Positions 16,528-25,416 of a DNA stretch of 64,000 bases are shown in pieces (within the stretch, counting starts at the first letter, position 1; every line of letters begins with the position of its first letter). Source of the DNA: Fimbriimonadaceae bacterium (lineage in GTDB: Bacteria; Armatimonadota; Fimbriimonadia; Fimbriimonadales; Fimbriimonadaceae); the NCBI GenBank assembly GCA_023957775.1, contig JAMLGR010000002.1:1-64000 (forward strand), given 5' to 3'. The position numbers and the translations under genes are program-made. The notes below the pieces were generated by a model, which was not told the origin of the DNA, searched no databases, and was given only the letters and a program-made list of their open reading frames with translations.

Positions 16528-18360
16528 TCAGCGCTCGATTTCTGCCAGGACCTTCTCCAACTCCTCGTTGGGTCCGACGGCTTCGCGGATCTGCTTTGCC
16601 AGCGAGGTCGCCTCGTCCTTGCGGCCGGCGCGCTTGGCGGCGAGCGCAAGGTTCACGTGGATGCCGAGAGAGTTTGGAAGCCGCCCTGCCGCGAACCGCA
16701 TCGCCTCGTAGGCTTCCTCGTGCTTGTCGAGGCCGGTAAGGGCCGCCGCGAGTTCGCCGTAGGCCGGTTCGCAGCCCGGAAACAGCTCGATGAGTCGGCG
16801 CGCCGCGAATTCGGCATCCTCGTACTCGCCAAGCCGGTTGTGCGCCGCCCCGAGCAGGGCCCACATCTTCCAGTAGTCCGCCAGCCAGTTGCGAAGCGGC
16901 TTCAAGGTCGCCACCGCCGATTCGGCGTCTCCCTGCTCCATCTTCTCCCGCGCCGCCTCCACCACCTCGGCGCGTTTGGGCTGCTCCAGCTCGATCTGCC
17001 AAGCAAGGGTCTGGGCGCGCGTATCCGCATCGGGATTGCTCGCCAACACGTCCGCGAGAATCTTGGGGATCTCGAATTCGCGACCGGCCTGCTTGAGCGT
17101 CTGCGCGTACTCGAGGAGAAGCGGGATGTCGTTCGGGGCCACGTCGATGCAATCCTCGAAGAAGTCCATCGCCCGGTCCAGTTCGCCGCGGTTCGCGAGA
17201 ATCGGCGCATAGAACCGCTTGAGCGAAAGGGGATCCTCCAGCACGCGGAGACCCTCTTCGAACGCCGCGATCGCCTCCTCTTCCCTTCCCGCCTGCATCA
17301 GGGAGATGCCGTATTTGGCGTGCACCATCGCGTTTTGAGGCTGGCGCTCGATCTGCTGTTTCCACAACGCCGGCACCTCGTGGGCGCGGTTCGTCTGGTG
17401 CAGCACGGTGGCCAGGTAGTCGAGGGAGGGCTTGTCTTCTCCTTCCATCTCCACGGCCTTCTGGAAGTTGCGCTCGGCGTTCACGGGCATGCCCTGGGCC
17501 ATCTGGGCCATGCCCAAATGCGTGTAGATGGCGGGCTCGTTCGGCTCGCGCGCCAACGCCTTCTCGAACCACTCGCCGGCTTTGGCGGAGTGCCCGACCG
17601 CCTCGAACCCCTCGCCCATCGCGTAGTACGCGCGGAAGTCGTCGGGGGCGAGCTCGATGACCGCCAGCAGATACTTCTCCACCAGCTCGAACGTGCCGAT
17701 GCGGAACTGGACGGAGAGCCTCGCCAACTGCAGCAGGGTCTCGTAGGGCCCCAAGAAATCGGGATCGGTCTTCAGCGAAGCCAACAGCGATTCGAAAGCG
17801 GGCTCCGGCGAAAACTCGCGCGCGACGCGCCCTTCGGCCTGTTGGATGTAAAGCAGCGCGTCGTACCCTTCGAGGAAGCGGATGAAGGCGTCCGGGTCGT
17901 CGGTGCCGAACTCCATCGCGTCGCCGGCAAGCTCCTCCGGGAGCTCGACTTCGCACGTGGACGCAAGGTCTTTGACCATCGTGTGCAGGTGGGCGAAGAT
18001 CTCGGCCTTGGGGAACTTCCACTCGTGGAGGAAGAGCGCCTGGTCGTTGCCGCGCTCGTGGGCGCGGAAGCTCAGCTCGAACGTCCCGGCGTCCTCGTCG
18101 TAAGCCACCAACCCGTCCATCACGCGGTCGGCGTCGGATTGGGTGAAGAGCTGCTGGATCCACTCAGGCTCCATCAGCGTCTCCGCGACGTTGACGAAGG
18201 CAGCCCGATTCTCATCGTCCACGCGAGCCAGATAGCTCACGGAGTGGATCTCCGCACTCGTGGCGGTTCGGACGGTTTCCGCGGCGAAATTGGCGAATTG
18301 ACGGCCCAGGGCGGGGCGCGTGCCGGCGGCGGCACTCAAGGGAAGAACGGCGACCTTCAT
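16528..18360 (-). CDS. Large TPR-repeat protein
   Basis: A 610-residue soluble protein. The first 150 residues form a separate domain (MKVAVLPLSAAAGTRPALGR, then a region with AHERGNDQALFLHEW) that resembles the N-terminus of proteins computing a composite activity, but I cannot name it. From about residue 200 the chain is a series of 34-residue helical pairs with TPR spacing, for example FRAYYAMGEGFEAVGHSAKA, PAIYTHLGMAQMAQGMPVNA, AMVHAKYGISLMQAGREEEA and KMWALLGAAHNRLGEYEDA. TPRs mediate protein-protein contacts, so a scaffold role is likely. It sits 37 bases downstream of tdh. No signal peptide. Confidence 0.75.
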   Translation of the reverse strand: MKVAVLPLSAAAGTRPALGRQFANFAAETVRTATSAEIHSVSYLARVDDENRAAFVNVAETLMEPEWIQQLFTQSDADRVMDGLVAYDEDAGTFELSFRAHERGNDQALFLHEWKFPKAEIFAHLHTMVKDLASTCEVELPEELAGDAMEFGTDDPDAFIRFLEGYDALLYIQQAEGRVAREFSPEPAFESLLASLKTDPDFLGPYETLLQLARLSVQFRIGTFELVEKYLLAVIELAPDDFRAYYAMGEGFEAVGHSAKAGEWFEKALAREPNEPAIYTHLGMAQMAQGMPVNAERNFQKAVEMEGEDKPSLDYLATVLHQTNRAHEVPALWKQQIERQPQNAMVHAKYGISLMQAGREEEAIAAFEEGLRVLEDPLSLKRFYAPILANRGELDRAMDFFEDCIDVAPNDIPLLLEYAQTLKQAGREFEIPKILADVLASNPDADTRAQTLAWQIELEQPKRAEVVEAAREKMEQGDAESAVATLKPLRNWLADYWKMWALLGAAHNRLGEYEDAEFAARRLIELFPGCEPAYGELAAALTGLDKHEEAYEAMRFAAGRLPNSLGIHVNLALAAKRAGRKDEATSLAKQIREAVGPNEELEKVLAEIER

Positions 18361-18397
18361 CGTTGGCGAGAGTGTACCGGGAACCCGGGCCGGCTCC

Positions 18398-19426
18398 TCA
18401 GTCGAACAAGAAGACGACCTTGCCGGCGTCCCCGGCCTGCATCAGATCCATCGCGCACTTGAACTCCGTGTAGTGCATCTGGTGCGTGATGACCGGCCAC
18501 AGGTCGAGGCGCCCCCCGGCCAGCAGACGGCCCATCTGCTCCCACGTCTCCCACATGCGCCGGCCGACGATGCCCTGGACGTCGAGCCCCTTGAAGACCA
18601 CGGCGTTCATGTCCACGGATTGGATCGGCGAGCCGTAAACGCCGAGCAGGCTCACCCGACCGCCGGGACGGGTGTGGGCGATCGCGAGTTCGAGCGCGGA
18701 GGGATGTCCGGACATTTCCAGCGTCGCATCGACCCCTTCGGGCGCCAACTGCCTCAACACGACCGAGACATCCGACTCCTTCGGGTTCAGCACCTGGTCC
18801 ACGCCGACCTTCTTGGCGAGATCGATCCGGTAGTGGCTGACCTCCGTGCCAATCACCTGGGCGGCTCCGAGCGCTTTGCAGATACTTGCCGCAAAGAGCC
18901 CGATCGGACCCATGCCCGTGATCAGCACCGTCTGCCCGACGATCGGCCCCGCCATCACGGTGTGGACCGCGTTGCCAAGCGCGTCTTGGAAACAAGCGAT
19001 CTCCTTGGGAACGGAACGGTCCGTGGGGCGGGCGTTTTCGGTGGGGATGACCACGAACTCCGCGAATCCGCCGTCGACGTCGACGCCGAGGATGCGCGTG
19101 TTCACGCACACGTGTCCCTGACCGCTGAGACACTGCTTGCAGCGCCCGCAGACGATGTGGGATTCGCTCGCGACGAAGTCGCCGACGTGGCGGTCCTTGA
19201 CTCCCTCGCCCACCTCCACGATCGTTCCGCAGAATTCGTGTCCGATGATGCGCGGAGGGTGGATCCGCGAGGCCGACCAAGCGTCCCACGCATAGATGTG
19301 CAGGTCGGTTCCGCAAACCGAAGCGGCTTCCAGGCGGACCTTGACGGTGCCCGGCGACACCTGGGGCTCCGGAACGTCGATGATTTCTACCCCGGGGGCC
19401 GGCCGGGTCTTGGCAATGGCTCTCAC
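18398..19426 (-). CDS. tdh: L-threonine 3-dehydrogenase
   Basis: A 342-residue zinc-dependent medium-chain dehydrogenase that oxidises L-threonine to 2-amino-3-ketobutyrate with NAD. Catalytic zinc ligands are visible in ASVCGTDLHIY and IGHEFCGTIVEVGEG; the structural zinc cysteines are in CGRCKQCLSGQGHVC. The nucleotide-binding turn follows in TVLITGMGPIGLFAASICKA, and the family segment GNAVHTVMAG and DACF-like CFQDALGN are present. Length matches Tdh. The glycine C-acetyltransferase partner (kbl) is not adjacent. It lies between dprA and the TPR gene on one strand, so it may be part of a loose operon. A different alcohol substrate cannot be excluded by sequence alone. Confidence 0.88.
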   Translation of the reverse strand: MRAIAKTRPAPGVEIIDVPEPQVSPGTVKVRLEAASVCGTDLHIYAWDAWSASRIHPPRIIGHEFCGTIVEVGEGVKDRHVGDFVASESHIVCGRCKQCLSGQGHVCVNTRILGVDVDGGFAEFVVIPTENARPTDRSVPKEIACFQDALGNAVHTVMAGPIVGQTVLITGMGPIGLFAASICKALGAAQVIGTEVSHYRIDLAKKVGVDQVLNPKESDVSVVLRQLAPEGVDATLEMSGHPSALELAIAHTRPGGRVSLLGVYGSPIQSVDMNAVVFKGLDVQGIVGRRMWETWEQMGRLLAGGRLDLWPVITHQMHYTEFKCAMDLMQAGDAGKVVFLFD

Positions 19427-19492
19427 CGTCGGGGAGTGTACCGCCGCGCTTCGTTCTAGACAGTCCCCAATTGGAGCGACACCGGCTCAGAT

Positions 19493-20353
19493 TCACGTTT
19501 TGAAGAGACCGGTTTGCGCTGCCTCCTTCTGCAACGCTGCGCCCAACTCGGAGGGGTGGCCCAAAGGGATCGCGCCCAGGCCGGCCAGCGCGCGGGAGGC
19601 CTCGTTTCGAGGGTCCCACCGCACGGCGAGGCGCGTCGTCCTGCGTCGGATCGCGTCCACCGCGCCGTGCCAGGTGCCCCCCTCCTTGAACCGGGCGTGC
19701 ACGACGACGGCAAGATCCGCCGCGGCGTAGACCAGCGCGTTGCGCTCCATCGCCGACGCGGTCGAGAACCCCTCGTCCGGCGCGCAGACCGAGAGCTGGG
19801 TGACCGGGCCCACCGGGCCCGCGCGGAGGCCCCGGGGGAGGATCTCGAAGGCGCGCGGCATGGCCCCCCGGACGGCGGCGCGGTCGCACCCCGCCGCACC
19901 GCCCGAGACCACCACCAAACCCCGGGCGGACGCCTCGCTTCCCAGGTTGCGGGCGAATCGTCGGACGTCATCCCCGATTCTTCGCGAGCCCACCACGGCG
20001 AGCGCCGGACCCGCCGGAGGAGTCGCTCCCCAGATCCACAGGGCCGGAGGTGCCCCGCTTCCAAGAACGTCCACCCACCGCGACGGGTATCCCGGCGAGA
20101 GACACGTCAGCGCGCGGCCGCCTTGCACGAGCTTCTCGGCCCCAGCCGCCACACCGGGCGCCTCCAGCACCAGCGCTTCCGCATCGAGCCCGGCCCGCGC
20201 CAACGCCCGGGACGCCCGAGCCAGCGAAGAGCCCGAGGCGCGCAGGACGTTCTCCACCGCCCTCCATCCCGAACGGCGAACGTCCACCGGCCGCTCCAAG
20301 CCGCGGAGGTAGAGGGCGGCCAAGACCACCTCCCATTCCATTCTCGATTCCAT
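19493..20353 (-). CDS. dprA: DprA/Smf-like DNA-processing protein
   Basis: A 286-residue protein with the DprA layout: a short helical N-terminal part, then the Rossmann-like domain with CLSPGYPSRWVDVLG, LWIWGATPP, LAVVGSRRIGDD, ASARGLVVVSGGAAGCDRAAVRGAM and ERNALVYAAADLAVVV. DprA binds single-stranded DNA and loads RecA during natural transformation. Compared with typical DprA, the GGxAxGID motif is GGAAGCD and the C-terminal winged helix is missing or very short, so a related Rossmann nucleotide-binding role is possible. The start is taken at ATG 20353; an ATG at 20341 is also possible. It is divergent from the mannosidase gene. Confidence 0.72.
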   Translation of the reverse strand: MESRMEWEVVLAALYLRGLERPVDVRRSGWRAVENVLRASGSSLARASRALARAGLDAEALVLEAPGVAAGAEKLVQGGRALTCLSPGYPSRWVDVLGSGAPPALWIWGATPPAGPALAVVGSRRIGDDVRRFARNLGSEASARGLVVVSGGAAGCDRAAVRGAMPRAFEILPRGLRAGPVGPVTQLSVCAPDEGFSTASAMERNALVYAAADLAVVVHARFKEGGTWHGAVDAIRRRTTRLAVRWDPRNEASRALAGLGAIPLGHPSELGAALQKEAAQTGLFKT

Positions 20354-20397
20354 CTTTCGTACTTTACACGACGTTCGACACTTTGGGTTTGTTCCGG

Positions 20398-20425
20398 TTG
20401 ATCGCGCGGGTTCGAGGTGTAAACT
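20398..20425 (+). promoter_or_regulatory. Sigma-70-like promoter for the mannosidase gene
   Basis: TTGATC at 20398-20403 and TAAACT at 20420-20425 are separated by 16 bases, and the ATG follows 22 bases after the -10. The surrounding divergent gap also holds TTTACAC near 20363 and GTGTAAA at 20417-20423, an inverted pair that could be an operator. This is a motif match only. Confidence 0.4.
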
Positions 20426-20446
20426 GACCGATCCGAGGCCCCCGCC

Positions 20447-23400
20447 ATGCTCAAGCACCCTGATCTCACCCTTCGCCGCATCGACCTGTTCTTGAAGACC
20501 GAACTCGAGGAGCACCTCCTTGGGGCACGCGTACCGCTCCAGATCGAGTATTGCGAGGTGGCGCACGCCACCCAAAACGAGGCGAAGAAGGGACCTTGGA
20601 AGGTCGTTGAGAAGGGTTTCCGCTACGGCCCCGCCTACCGAACCGTCTGGTTCCGACTGACGGGCCGCGTTCCCGCCGAGTTGGCCAACGAGCCTCTTGG
20701 GGTCGTCGCCGAAGTGGGCTCCGAGCGCACCGTGTGGAAGGACAACGCCCCGTGGCGCGGCGTCGACGTGCAGCACTACGTCTTTCCGTACAGCGAGGCC
20801 GCCGGCGTGGTCCCGTTCGACACCAAGGGGAGCCGCAAGGTCGAGATCTACATCCAGGCCTACACCCGCAACGCGCAAGTGCGAGTCCACCTGCGCGAGC
20901 CGGAGCGCGAGCCGCTCGTCGAAGAGGTGGATCGCGCCGAGCTGGTCGTCGTGGACCGCGAAATATCCGATCTGCGCTACGACGTGGCGTTCACGCGCAA
21001 CCTCCACGAGGCCCTCGAGGGGGACGAATCCGCCCAGGCGACCCTGCTGCGCGCGATGAACGAGGTCTGCAACACGTTCGATCGCGAGAAGCGCCCCACC
21101 ATCGCCCGATGCCGCCGCGTGCTCAAGGAGGCCCTCAGCTCGCTTCCCGGCGAGGTGAAGCACACCCTGACGCCCGTCGGCCACGCGCACCTCGACACGG
21201 CGTGGCTGTGGCCCCTCGAGATCACCCGAAAGAAGATGGCGCACACCACGGCCACGCAGCTCGCCCTCATGGAGGAGTATCCCGAGTACGTGTTCGTGCA
21301 CTCCCAGGCCAGCCAATACGAGTGGCTGGAGAAGGAGTATCCCAGCCTCTTCGAACGGGTGAAGAAGCAGATCGCGAAGGGCCAGTGGGAGGTCGTCGGC
21401 TCCATGTGGGTCGAGGCGGACTGCAACCTCACCGGCGCGGAGTCGATGGTGCGGCAGTTCCTTTACGGCAAGCGCTACTTCCGGGACAAGCTGGGGGTCG
21501 AAACCGAGGACATGTGGCTCCCGGACGTGTTTGGCTACTCGGCCGCGCTCCCCCAAATCCTGGCGAAGTTCAACGTGGACTACTTCCTCACGCAGAAGAT
21601 CTGCTGGAACCAGACCAACAAGTTCCCCCACCACACGTTTTGGTGGCAGGGGATCGACGGGTCGAAGATCTGGTCGCACTTCCCGCCCGCGGACACCTAC
21701 TGCGCCGACTGCACCCCGGTGCAGATCCTCAAATCGATGCGGAACTACCGCGACCACGCGCGCTCCGACCACTCGCTCTACGTGTTCGGATTCGGCGACG
21801 GCGGAGGCGGTCCCACCGAGCAGCACCTCGAGTTCCTCAAGCGCGCGCGCCACGCGCCGGGCCTGCCCGAGATCGAGGGCGGCGCCAAGGCCCTGGATTT
21901 CTTCCGCGAAGCGAAGGCCCAGAGCAAGGACCTGATGACGTGGGTCGGCGAGCTGTACCTCGAGATCCATCGCGGGACCTACACGAGCCAAGCCGCCAAC
22001 AAGAGGGGCAACCGCTTCAGCGAGTTCCTGCTCCGCGACGCCGAGCTGCTCGCGTGCTTCCGCGAGCGGTTCCCGCGCACCTACCCGGCGGCGGAGTTGG
22101 AGGAGGCTTGGAAGCTCGTGCTGCTGAACCAGTTCCACGACATCATCCCGGGCTCCTCGGTGCGCGAGGTGTACGAGGAGAGCGATCGAGACTACGCGAA
22201 GATCATGGAGATCGGGGAGCGTGTCGTGCGCGAGAGCCTCGAGCAGATCGGTGCCAAGTTCGACACACAGCGCCATGAGAAGCCGCTCGCGCTGTTCCAA
22301 AACGCCACCACGACCACCGAGGGATCGGTGCCGTGGCCCAAGGGCGACGCTCCCGGGGCGCTGGTGTGCGGCGACGAGGAGCTGCCGGTGCAGTTGGTCG
22401 AGGGGTTCGGTGATCGCCGCGTGGTCTTCCAAACGCCCACGGACGCCTTGGGGGCCGTCGCCGTGGCGCACTTCGAGGACGAGGCGCCGGCGGCGAAGTC
22501 CCGCTTGAGAGCGCGGAGCCGCAGGATCGAGAACGACGAGTTCGCCGTCCGGTTCGACTCCAACGGGAACATCACCAGCATCCAGAACCTCGAGGACGGG
22601 TCGGAGTACGTCGAGCCCGGCAAGTTGGCGAACTGCTTCCAGCTCTTCGACGACAAGCCGCTGTTCTGGTCCGCGTGGGACATCGACGCCTACGCGCTGG
22701 AGACCGGAGTCGACCTCGTGAAGTCGGACAGCTTCGAAATCGTGGAGCGGGGCCCGGTTCGGGTGGCGGTGGAGATCGTCAAGCGTTTCGGCAAGAGCAC
22801 GCTCCGGCAGCGGATCAGCCTGGGTCCGACGCCCGGCATCCGTTTCGACACCGAGGTGGATTGGCACGAGGAGGACAAGCTCCTCAAAGTCGCGTTCCCC
22901 GTGAACGTGAACTCGTCGCGCGCCACCTACGAGATCCAGTTCGGCAGCGTGGAGCGGCCCACGCACGACAACACGTCTTGGGACGTGGCGAAGTTCGAGG
23001 TGTGCGCCCAGAAATGGGCGGATCTGAGCGAGGGCGACCACGGGGTGGCGCTTCTCAACGACTGCAAGTACGGCCACGACATCAAGGGCAACGTGATGCG
23101 CCTTTCGCTGCTGCGCGCGCCCAAGGCGCCGGACCCCCTTTGCGACATGGGCACGCACTTGTTCACCTACGTGCTGACGCCGCACTTCGGGCCGCACCAC
23201 TACGCGGGAGTCGTCGCCTCGGCCTACGCGCTCAACGCGCCGCTTCGGCACGCGTGGCTGAAGTCGAACGCGGGCGAGCTCGGCAACCTACCCCCGTTCG
23301 TGGCGTGCGACGACCGGAACATCGTGGTGGAAACGGTGAAGAAAGCCGAAGCGGACGGCGCGATCGTCGTGCGGCTCTACGAGTGCCACAACGCGCGCGG

Positions 23401-23551
23401 CGCCGCCGAACTCTTCTGCGCGAGAACGCCGAAGGCCGCCTGGCTTTGCGACATGGAGGAGAACAAGCTCAGCGAGTTGGAGGTCCACGACGGAATGGTC
23501 CTCTTCGACTACAAACCCTTCGAGATCCACACGATCAGGCTGGAAGTCTAA
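20447..23551 (+). CDS. Alpha-mannosidase, glycoside hydrolase family 38
   Basis: A 1034-residue GH38 enzyme, full length for the family, with no signal peptide, so probably cytosolic. It should hydrolyse alpha-mannosyl linkages with retention, using a zinc site. The zinc motif HAHLD is at residues 246-250, and the nucleophile region LPDVFGY at 358-364 places the catalytic Asp at about 360. Other family segments are WEVVGSMWVEADCNLTGAES, FHDIIPGSSV and FGFGDGGGGPT. The C-terminal half is the beta-sandwich region typical of the family (QRISLGPTPGIRFDTEVDW). GAGG precedes the ATG by about nine bases. With the GH172 enzyme, sugar importer and glycosylasparaginase nearby, it fits a glycan-scavenging lifestyle. 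Confidence 0.93.
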   Translation: MLKHPDLTLRRIDLFLKTELEEHLLGARVPLQIEYCEVAHATQNEAKKGPWKVVEKGFRYGPAYRTVWFRLTGRVPAELANEPLGVVAEVGSERTVWKDNAPWRGVDVQHYVFPYSEAAGVVPFDTKGSRKVEIYIQAYTRNAQVRVHLREPEREPLVEEVDRAELVVVDREISDLRYDVAFTRNLHEALEGDESAQATLLRAMNEVCNTFDREKRPTIARCRRVLKEALSSLPGEVKHTLTPVGHAHLDTAWLWPLEITRKKMAHTTATQLALMEEYPEYVFVHSQASQYEWLEKEYPSLFERVKKQIAKGQWEVVGSMWVEADCNLTGAESMVRQFLYGKRYFRDKLGVETEDMWLPDVFGYSAALPQILAKFNVDYFLTQKICWNQTNKFPHHTFWWQGIDGSKIWSHFPPADTYCADCTPVQILKSMRNYRDHARSDHSLYVFGFGDGGGGPTEQHLEFLKRARHAPGLPEIEGGAKALDFFREAKAQSKDLMTWVGELYLEIHRGTYTSQAANKRGNRFSEFLLRDAELLACFRERFPRTYPAAELEEAWKLVLLNQFHDIIPGSSVREVYEESDRDYAKIMEIGERVVRESLEQIGAKFDTQRHEKPLALFQNATTTTEGSVPWPKGDAPGALVCGDEELPVQLVEGFGDRRVVFQTPTDALGAVAVAHFEDEAPAAKSRLRARSRRIENDEFAVRFDSNGNITSIQNLEDGSEYVEPGKLANCFQLFDDKPLFWSAWDIDAYALETGVDLVKSDSFEIVERGPVRVAVEIVKRFGKSTLRQRISLGPTPGIRFDTEVDWHEEDKLLKVAFPVNVNSSRATYEIQFGSVERPTHDNTSWDVAKFEVCAQKWADLSEGDHGVALLNDCKYGHDIKGNVMRLSLLRAPKAPDPLCDMGTHLFTYVLTPHFGPHHYAGVVASAYALNAPLRHAWLKSNAGELGNLPPFVACDDRNIVVETVKKAEADGAIVVRLYECHNARGAAELFCARTPKAAWLCDMEENKLSELEVHDGMVLFDYKPFEIHTIRLEV

Positions 23552-23570
23552 CCCCTGGGAATGCGCTGAT

Positions 23571-25364
23571 TTATCCGCGCTTTCGAGGTGCCGCAGAACG
23601 TGGGCTTTCGAGCGGATAGGATATCCGGAATGACCGATCTTGCTGGTCGGAGTACCCAAACTCCACCATTAGACACGGTCCCATAGCGGGCGGCACCCCC
23701 GAGTTGAGGAACACATCGCTTTCTGCCGAGGAATTCCCCAGTCCTTCCCGTTCCCTGTAACGCAACGAGAGGGAGGACATGGAGTTCGAAAGAACCGCGG
23801 AAAGAAACCCATCGGGGAGAACGCTCTGCCAGAGGCTCTCTGAAATGACTCTGGCCCACTCCGCCCTTCGCTCGGCAGACACATCCTCCATTCCCAGACC
23901 GTGCGCCGAGGCAGCGGCCTGCCTCTCCGCCGCAGTCAGATGCGACCAGAACCTCAACGACGCCATTGCGACGGTCAAGGGCGTTCTGCTGAATCGCACG
24001 AGAACGGGTGCTCCCATCTGCCCGATCCAATCAGCTTGCCCCTCCGTTAAGGCACCCGCCAGGGCCGCATAATCCAATGTGGTCAGCGCTCGCTGGGATG
24101 CGGTCCGCTCGACCGGCCTCAAAAGCCGCTCGGGAATCTCCTTGTCGAGTTGCTTCCAATACTGATGCGAACGGAGCATGAGCCACCCATCATTGCTCCG
24201 TATCGGGCCAGGTTGGTAGGGGATCATCCCACCCCAAGATTGCCGGAGCGAGTTTAGGTACCCGTCAACGGTCGTGGCAGTAAAGGGTGCGGGTGGCGAA
24301 CAGGCGGTCCTAAACGCATCGGCGACGATGGATATTCCTGCACCGGTGGCCAGAAACTCAAGGTGGTCGCTGAGCGAAAACCCGGGAACGAAACACCCCT
24401 CCTCGGTCACACGGGCGATCGTCGGGTCGATCTCTTTCGCCAGTACTTCGGGATCCGTTGTTTCGCCCCACTCCCGCATTCGACGTTCCAACGGGCTCTC
24501 TTTGGCCCCTTCTGGAAAGCGAACTCGGAAAGGGGCACGCAACGCACCGAGCCCAGTGCCGAGAATCAAGCCGCGACCCTCGAACTCACTCTGTTCGCGC
24601 CGGTAACGGACCATGATCACCAGGCCCGCCGGCCCTTCGGTCTTGAAAGTCGTGAGCGGTTCGTCGGAGGCGGGGAGAAGCGGCAGGCCGTCTTCGGGCC
24701 GACTCGAGGCGAAGAGGGTCTCTCCCGATACAAGTCGGGCGACAGCCTCTTCCGTACGCCCACCCCATGCCGCACCGAAGCCCGCGCTCGGCTGGAGCCT
24801 AATCAACTGACGGTCCAGTTCCGCTTCCTTGAGCCTCTGGGATGCGTCGGGGCCCGTGGCCGTTCGGGCCGCTTCAAGCCGCGCAAGGATGGGCTGGTGT
24901 TCCTTCGCCTGCTCCTCCGGACTCATCCTCGCCCATCGTTGCATCGTGACGAGCGCCGTCCGGAGGTTCTCCCGATCCCGTTCGATCGCTTCTTGTCGTG
25001 CCGCGGCCTCCTCCTGCCGGACTCGCGGTTGCAATTCGAGGCGCCAGGTGTGCGAAGGCCTGTCGAACGTCCACTGCATGAAGAGGGCTTCGGCGACCTT
25101 CTCCATGACCTCCCACGCGGGACGGTTCACGCAAAATGCCGTCAGTTTCCGATCCGCATCCGCCTGCGCGACGGTCACATGGGCATGGGTCACCCGGCAC
25201 AGTTGGGCCACGAAGTCGGAAAGCGAAACGATTTTGATACGAACGGTAATTGGCAACTGAAGTTGAGGGTCGGACCTCAGTTGCGATTCTTGCGGAACCT
25301 TAGGCGCACCGAGACTTACAACGAAAAGAGCGAAGGCGCACCACATGCTCCGAGTATATGCCAA
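23571..25364 (-). CDS. Secreted protein of unknown function
   Basis: About 597 residues with an N-terminal signal (SMWCAFALFVVSLGAPKVPQ). The start is either the TTG at 25364 or the ATG at 25346. After the signal, a segment reads LPITVRIKIVSLSDFVAQLCRVTHAHVTVAQADADRKLTAFCVNRPAWEVMEKVAEAL, which resembles the secretin/TonB short N-terminal (STN) fold that often opens Armatimonadota and Planctomycetes unknowns. Then comes a charged helical stretch rich in Glu and Arg (about 110-165), and a long mixed region with no motif I recognise. Codon use looks less GC-biased than its neighbours. It is convergent with the mannosidase gene, 20 bases apart. Confidence 0.7.
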   Translation of the reverse strand: MAYTRSMWCAFALFVVSLGAPKVPQESQLRSDPQLQLPITVRIKIVSLSDFVAQLCRVTHAHVTVAQADADRKLTAFCVNRPAWEVMEKVAEALFMQWTFDRPSHTWRLELQPRVRQEEAAARQEAIERDRENLRTALVTMQRWARMSPEEQAKEHQPILARLEAARTATGPDASQRLKEAELDRQLIRLQPSAGFGAAWGGRTEEAVARLVSGETLFASSRPEDGLPLLPASDEPLTTFKTEGPAGLVIMVRYRREQSEFEGRGLILGTGLGALRAPFRVRFPEGAKESPLERRMREWGETTDPEVLAKEIDPTIARVTEEGCFVPGFSLSDHLEFLATGAGISIVADAFRTACSPPAPFTATTVDGYLNSLRQSWGGMIPYQPGPIRSNDGWLMLRSHQYWKQLDKEIPERLLRPVERTASQRALTTLDYAALAGALTEGQADWIGQMGAPVLVRFSRTPLTVAMASLRFWSHLTAAERQAAASAHGLGMEDVSAERRAEWARVISESLWQSVLPDGFLSAVLSNSMSSLSLRYREREGLGNSSAESDVFLNSGVPPAMGPCLMVEFGYSDQQDRSFRISYPLESPRSAAPRKRG

Positions 25365-25416
25365 CCGAGGACATTCGTCTGTGGCGCCTTCCGCTCAAAC
25401 AGCTCGTGCCTCGGTT

